From positions 1 through 26,839 of the forward strand of contig CALFJC010000147.1 in the NCBI GenBank assembly GCA_937877655.1: 26,839 bases of DNA, given 5' to 3'. The position numbers were made by a program, and so were the translations under genes. Of the stretch, positions 23,633 through 26,839 are shown one piece after another. Positions within the stretch are counted from its first letter, which is position 1. Every line of letters begins with the position of its first letter. The notes below the pieces were generated by a model. It was not told the DNA's origin. It ran no database searches and saw only the letters and a program-made list of their open reading frames with translations. The stretch is from an uncultured Selenomonadales bacterium. GTDB lineage: Bacteria; Bacillota; Negativicutes; Selenomonadales; Selenomonadaceae.

Positions 23633-23896
23633 TTACTCTTCAGGCAGAATGTAAAACTTCGATCCTCTGCCATACTCCGCATTCACAATGGTTTTTACAA
23701 TATCTTGGACAACTTCCATACCGCGTTCATGAGTTGCGAATTTTTTTATCGGTTTGCCGCCGTCGATTTTGCCCGCGTCAATGTCTTTTTGCGTGAGCAG
23801 TTCCACGTAGCCGTTCTTGTCGATTGAAAATTCCCATTCGCCGCGCTCTCTGAAACTTATAATTGTTTCGCCGCTTGAAGTTTTAATTTTGAACAT
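23633..23896 (-). CDS. Small protein of unknown function (87 residues)
   Basis: Not recognised. The sequence begins MFKIKTSSGETIISFRERGEW and predicts short beta strands, then a C-terminal helix around GMEVVQDIVKTIV, and ends YILPEE. No signal peptide or membrane helix. ATG at 23896 is preferred to GTG at 23905 because GGAGGAG sits eight bases before it; that ribosome site overlaps the end of rnmV. It lies between rnmV and rsmA in one operon, so it is probably translated and cytoplasmic, but position alone gives no function. Confidence 0.7.
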   Translation of the reverse strand: MFKIKTSSGETIISFRERGEWEFSIDKNGYVELLTQKDIDAGKIDGGKPIKKFATHERGMEVVQDIVKTIVNAEYGRGSKFYILPEE

Positions 23897-23901
23897 GTAA
23901 A

Positions 23902-24444
23902 TCACTCCTCCGATAAAATATTTTTCAAAGCCGCCAAAAATTCTTCGCGCGTTACGCCGTAATTGTTCAGCCGCTTAACAAAAGTTTTCACATTGCCGTA
24001 ACCGATTCCCAATGCCGCGCCGATTTTGTCGCGAAGTTTGGAACTGTCTGCGCCGCCCGCCAATTTGAATTTAACCATCTCCGCCGTCGTAAATTCTTCG
24101 CGAGGATTTATCTCAAGCGTCCGAACTTTGCTTAAAGCTTTTCTGATTGATTCGGGCGAAGCTTGTTCAATGCCGACATCATTATTGGCAGTTGCCTCGT
24201 CGCGGGGAATGTAGGCGTGTTTGGCTTGCGGAAATTTCTTCGACAAAAAATTTCTGATATTTTCTCCCGCCGAATCGGGATCCGTCAAAATTATTATCCC
24301 GCGCTTTTCATACGCCGCAGAAATATTTTGGAGCGTCTTTTTGCTAAAATGAAAGCCGCCCGTCTCTATGCATTCGGCGTCGATTGCACGTTTAACGGCG
24401 GCTGTGTCGGATTTCCCTTCGACTATCAAAATTTCCTTAAGCAA
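23902..24444 (-). CDS. rnmV: Ribonuclease M5
   Basis: RNase M5 matures 5S rRNA in Firmicutes. The 180-residue protein has an N-terminal Toprim domain with the catalytic Glu9 (VEGKSD) and Asp55/Asp57 (LTDPDSAG), then the RNase M5 C-terminal domain. TTG at 24444 follows GGAGG at about eight bases. It lies between tmk and rsmA; the rnmV-rsmA pairing is well known in Firmicutes and supports the call. The stop overlaps a possible GTG of the next gene as GTGA. Confidence 0.93.
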   Translation of the reverse strand: MLKEILIVEGKSDTAAVKRAIDAECIETGGFHFSKKTLQNISAAYEKRGIIILTDPDSAGENIRNFLSKKFPQAKHAYIPRDEATANNDVGIEQASPESIRKALSKVRTLEINPREEFTTAEMVKFKLAGGADSSKLRDKIGAALGIGYGNVKTFVKRLNNYGVTREEFLAALKNILSEE

Positions 24445-24456
24445 AAATTTTCCTCC

Positions 24457-25167
24457 TTAATTTTCAAAGTGTTCCGGTGCCTCGTCAGATTTTTCTTTGC
24501 GGAGTAAAATTTCTTCAACCAACGGCAAAATGTCTTCAAAAATATCTGTCGAACTTCTGGCGAAATTTCCTTTGGCGCATTCGACAACTTTCCAATCGTA
24601 TTTTTTGGCAAGTTCCTTGTAAGTCGCATAAATTTTTTCCATGTAGGCGGCGTCGCTCTCGTGAATGTCATCGCGTCCGCGTTGCCTGCGAAGAATCGCC
24701 GAAACTTCGGGCGGCATGTCCAAAAAAATTGTCAAATCGGCTCGCGGCAAACCATAGCGATTGTATTCCAAATCCTCAAGCCACGACAAAAATTTATTGC
24801 GCTCGCTTTTCTTGCTCAACTTCGCCACTTGATAAACCATATTTGATTCAACATAGCGGTCGCTCAAAACAATTCCGCCCGTCTTGTAAAATTTTTTCCA
24901 CTTGAAATAACTGGCAAATCTGTCGACGGCGTAGAAGGTTGCCGCCGCATAGGGATTGACCTCCTCAGCCGTGCCGCCGAAGTCTCCGCGCAGATACATT
25001 CTGATAAGCGCGGATGATTCGGATTCGTAATTCGGAAAACTTAAACGCTTAACCTTGCTTTCCAAATCACTCAATCGGTCGAAAAGTTTTTTCGTCTGCG
25101 TCGCCTTGCCGGAGCCGTCCGAGCCTTCGATAACTATCAATTTCCCAATTTTGTTCAATTCCTCCAT
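24457..25167 (-). CDS. tmk: Thymidylate kinase
   Basis: Thymidylate kinase phosphorylates dTMP to dTDP. The 236-residue protein has the P-loop GSDGSGKAT (15-23), the DRY motif within LSDRYVESNMVYQ and a lid region RRQRGRDDIHES; the last resembles lid arginines of the family. The P-loop reads DGSGK with Ala-Thr, common in thymidylate kinases of this group. It is slightly longer than E. coli Tmk (213). ATG at 25167 is chosen because GGGAGG lies eight bases upstream; a GTG at 25176 overlaps that site. It heads the tmk-rnmV-small gene-rsmA run. Confidence 0.88.
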   Translation of the reverse strand: MEELNKIGKLIVIEGSDGSGKATQTKKLFDRLSDLESKVKRLSFPNYESESSALIRMYLRGDFGGTAEEVNPYAAATFYAVDRFASYFKWKKFYKTGGIVLSDRYVESNMVYQVAKLSKKSERNKFLSWLEDLEYNRYGLPRADLTIFLDMPPEVSAILRRQRGRDDIHESDAAYMEKIYATYKELAKKYDWKVVECAKGNFARSSTDIFEDILPLVEEILLRKEKSDEAPEHFEN

Positions 25168-25246
25168 ACAGTGCACCTCCCAAAAATTTTTGTGGCGAAA
25201 GTGCTTGTAAAGTTAGACAAGTTGCCGATATTTCCTGCAAAAATCT

Positions 25247-26041
25247 TTACGGAGAGCACAATCTCAAAAATTTTTCGCGCAGATATTTCAAAACGGAAAG
25301 TTGTTCGTCAAAAGTTTCTTCGCCGCTGAAATTTTCTGCCGCATAAGACGTGCCGCCGATTTGTCCGATAACCGCTTTGGACGAAGCATTTTTCAAAATC
25401 CTAATGATTTTTTCTCCTGTTTGAATTGATTCGCGGGAATTTTTTTCTTTTGAAAGTTCGGCTTGATAAAATTCCGCGATATCCGCCAAAAGTTTGCAGG
25501 CAGAAGGAACGGAGGCGGCTCTTTTCCCCGAAATAATTTTGACATTCGCCTTTAAATGCGGGCGATATTTTTTTGACAAAAGCATTTGTTCGCCCGTCAA
25601 GCACTCGATACCGATAATGTAATCGGCTTCCTGCAGGCGACTGAAAATTTCTTTTTCGGGCATGTCGTCATAAGCTATCGGAAAAAATTTCAAGCGCGTT
25701 ATGCTCAAAGCGACGCATTCTTCCGCCAAAAGTTTTGTGTAAGGCAGGCGGTTGTTGAAGACGAAAACATTTTCATCGGCGGGGATTTTGGCAATGTCGA
25801 GAAAAAATTTTGTGGTCGGATGCAAATCGAAGACAAAAAGTTTTTCGGCAGGAATTTTTTTGCGCAAAAAATTTTCTTGAGTCTTCGCGCAGACGTAAAA
25901 ATTATTTTCGGCGGCGAAGACTTAGCGGGTGGTTTTGGTTGAAATGGGAATTTCTTCGCCGAGAAAAGATTGAGCACCGGATTTTATTTCATCGGCGATA
26001 AGCGGGCTGCTCCCGACCGCCGTCAATTTGAGTTCACGCAT
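25247..26041 (-). pseudogene. Gene interrupted by an in-frame TAA; regulator-like, function unsure
   Basis: From ATG 26041 (AGGGAG upstream) the frame runs 39 codons (MRELKLTAVGSSPLIADEIK...), meets TAA at 25924-25922, and then stays open in the same frame for 225 codons to TAA at 25247. Together it would be about 264 residues. The part after the stop keeps normal sequence with conserved-looking blocks (VFNNRLPYTKLLAEE, FFPIAYDDMPEKEIF, ADYIIGIECLTGEQ). Re-initiation at TTG 25867 has no clear ribosome site. I read it as one gene with a nonsense mutation. The blocks faintly recall N-terminal sensory parts of sigma-54-type regulators, but this is not firm. Confidence 0.7.
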
Positions 26042-26068
26042 TTTTATCGACTCCCTTTCGTGACAAAT

Positions 26069-26206
26069 TCAAAAAAGTTTCTGCGGCGTGCGAGGGATGA
26101 CGATTTTTTTTAAGCAAGCAGAGAATAAAGATAAATCGGCGGCTCCAAAGCCACAGCCGTTAAAAATTCTTCGGACAACTTCTTGTTTGCCGAGAAAAAC
26201 TTTCTT
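26069..26206 (-). pseudogene. C-terminal fragment of an unrecognised gene
   Basis: An open frame on the minus strand ends at TGA 26069-26071 and reads ...KVFLGKQEVVRRIFNGCGFG then AADLSLFSACLKKIVIPRTP. It has natural protein composition but no start: upstream it runs into the IS605-like element at 26205. It looks like the 3' part of a gene whose front was lost when the element inserted. It lies just before the broken gene at 26041, so the two may have been one operon. Confidence 0.4.
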
Positions 26207-26346
26207 TATCAAAGGCGGCGTAAAACCCCAAGTGGGGAAATATTAGGGTTGGGGCAACGACCAATAAAGGAGACCGAGTAAAACTTCACTATCATTAGAA
26301 GCGTCAGTTGTTGATAGTAGAATCCCCAATGTGGGGAGTTTGTCAA
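26205..26346 (+). mobile_element. Palindrome-ended IS200/IS605-like remnant, copy 2
   Basis: The left end TTTATCAAAGGCGGCG and the AAAACCCC hairpin (CCCC 26226-26229, GGGG 26234-26237) match copy 1 on its other strand. The right end has GAATCCCC, a hairpin CCCC (26324-26327)/GGGG (26333-26336) and TTTGTCAA ending at 26346. The interior is shorter than copy 1 by about 130 bases. One plus frame reads GEILGLGQRPIKETE then stop, like the tail of a TnpB protein. No transposase remains. Confidence 0.65.
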
Positions 26347-26559
26347 GCTGTTTCGCGGGAGATTTAATTTCCGTACCGCATCTGAAATCGAATCATAAAT
26401 AATTCCATTTTCAAGGCAAAGAAGGCGACGATAGTTTTTCGGAACAAATATTTTTTCGGAAGAGCCGTCAGCAAAAGCAAATTTTAAACCATGTGTACGA
26501 GATTGTTTTCCTCTGCAAACATTATCGATGCAAAAATCATTGATTCTCAGAAGGTGTGT
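26347..26559 (-). pseudogene. Remnant with NUMOD-type homing-endonuclease modules
   Basis: This open stretch has no start codon and no ribosome site. On the minus strand it reads NVCRGKQSRTHGLKFAFAD, then RRLLCLENGIIYDSISDAVR and KLNLPRNSL. These match in pattern the C-GK-x-H/G-x-W/F and 'iy-SI-x-x-A-x-x-L' modules (NUMOD1-like DNA-binding repeats) attached to HNH/GIY-YIG homing nucleases. The frame is cut on one side by the IS605-like element and on the other by the IS5-like element. No nuclease domain is left. Confidence 0.5.
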
Positions 26560-26591
26560 TCATAGGCATAAAGTAGTATAATAAGCTTACT

Positions 26592-26839
26592 ATGAGAAAA
26601 AAATACGAAACAGATATAACGGATGAGCAATGGGAAGTAATCGCGCCATTGTTCATCAATATGAGAAATCGCAAGTGGGAAAAAAGAGAACTTGTCAATG
26701 CGGTGTTGTACTTGGTCAAGGCAGGCTGTCAGTGGCGAAATCTGCCGCATGACCGCCGGTTTTTATTGTGCACAGCTTTTATCAACGAGCGCGGCTAAGC
26801 GGACTTTGGAACTCAATTTTGGAACATCTTGTGAGACTT
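26592..26839 (+). pseudogene. IS5-family transposase, 5' part, frameshifted and cut by window end
   Basis: The frame from ATG 26592 reads YETDITDEQWEVIAPLF... ELVNAVLYLVKAGCQWRNLPHD, the N-terminus of IS4/IS5-type transposases (DUF4096). After PHD it continues out of frame to a stop at 26798, while the true continuation (IVHSFYQRARLSGLWNSILE) is found in the -1 frame from 26765. The expected HDFPP shows that about four bases (a Phe codon and a neighbour) were lost near 26752, so this is a mutation rather than programmed frameshifting. A TATAAT at 26577-26582 lies ten bases before the ATG. The catalytic domain is beyond the window. Confidence 0.8.

Noticed and set aside
26592..26839. Programmed -1 frameshift in the IS5-like transposase
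   Set aside because: No canonical slippery heptamer, and the missing Phe codon before PP points to a small deletion.

Overview
The window is a gene-dense, low-to-moderate GC bacterial chromosome segment. Its gene families (stand-alone PncC, RimO, VanW-like protein, the RNase M5–RsmA pair, QueH, a DUF4422 glycosyltransferase-like protein, LDH-type malate dehydrogenase, rubredoxin, an EF-G paralogue), strong GGAGG ribosome sites and many TTG/GTG starts fit an anaerobic Firmicute. I infer a Negativicutes/Selenomonad-like organism, but no marker here proves it. No rRNA, tRNA or CRISPR array was seen.

Layout. 1-236: intergenic repeats. 237-3756 (+): rimO, pncC, a metallophosphoesterase lipoprotein and a small secreted protein, the first three abutting or overlapping. 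3831-13352 (mostly -): mnmA, a VanW-like protein, a Wzt-type ABC ATPase, two tandem chemoreceptors sharing 908 identical bases, tadA, a small unknown gene, mdh and a 52-codon rubredoxin. 13492-14037 (+): a small secreted protein. 14048-14319: a palindrome-ended IS200/IS605-like element that now forms the 3' end of a sulfate-binding lipoprotein gene. 15387-17829 (+): a DUF4422 protein behind a consensus promoter, a small conserved gene and queH, followed by a duplicated queH 3' fragment. 18084-20263 (-): APS kinase (cysC) and a large PAPS-type sulfotransferase. 20417-22489 (-): EF-G-like GTPase. 22777-26041 (-): rsmA, a small gene, rnmV, tmk and a gene broken by an in-frame TAA. 26042-26839 is a mobile-element scrapyard: a C-terminal gene fragment, a second IS605-like element, a NUMOD-type nuclease-module remnant and the start of a frameshifted IS5-family transposase.

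How genes work together. A sulfate-binding protein, APS kinase and sulfotransferase lie within 6 kb and suggest sulfate capture, PAPS synthesis and sulfation of an unknown acceptor. A DUF4422 glycosyltransferase-like gene and a Wzt-like exporter ATPase elsewhere in the window would fit a sulfated surface glycan, but that link is inference. tmk, rnmV and rsmA form a nucleotide/RNA-processing block; rimO, mnmA, tadA and queH are all translation-modification genes.

The most unusual structure is intergenic. Six places carry tandem arrays with strict 7-base periodicity but different heptamer sequences; three of them fill a gap between two genes. A second, palindromic repeat family with TCC-type loops occurs at both ends of the window. 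The two IS605-like elements are homologous at both ends, and one contains a long nested stem that could be a structured RNA.
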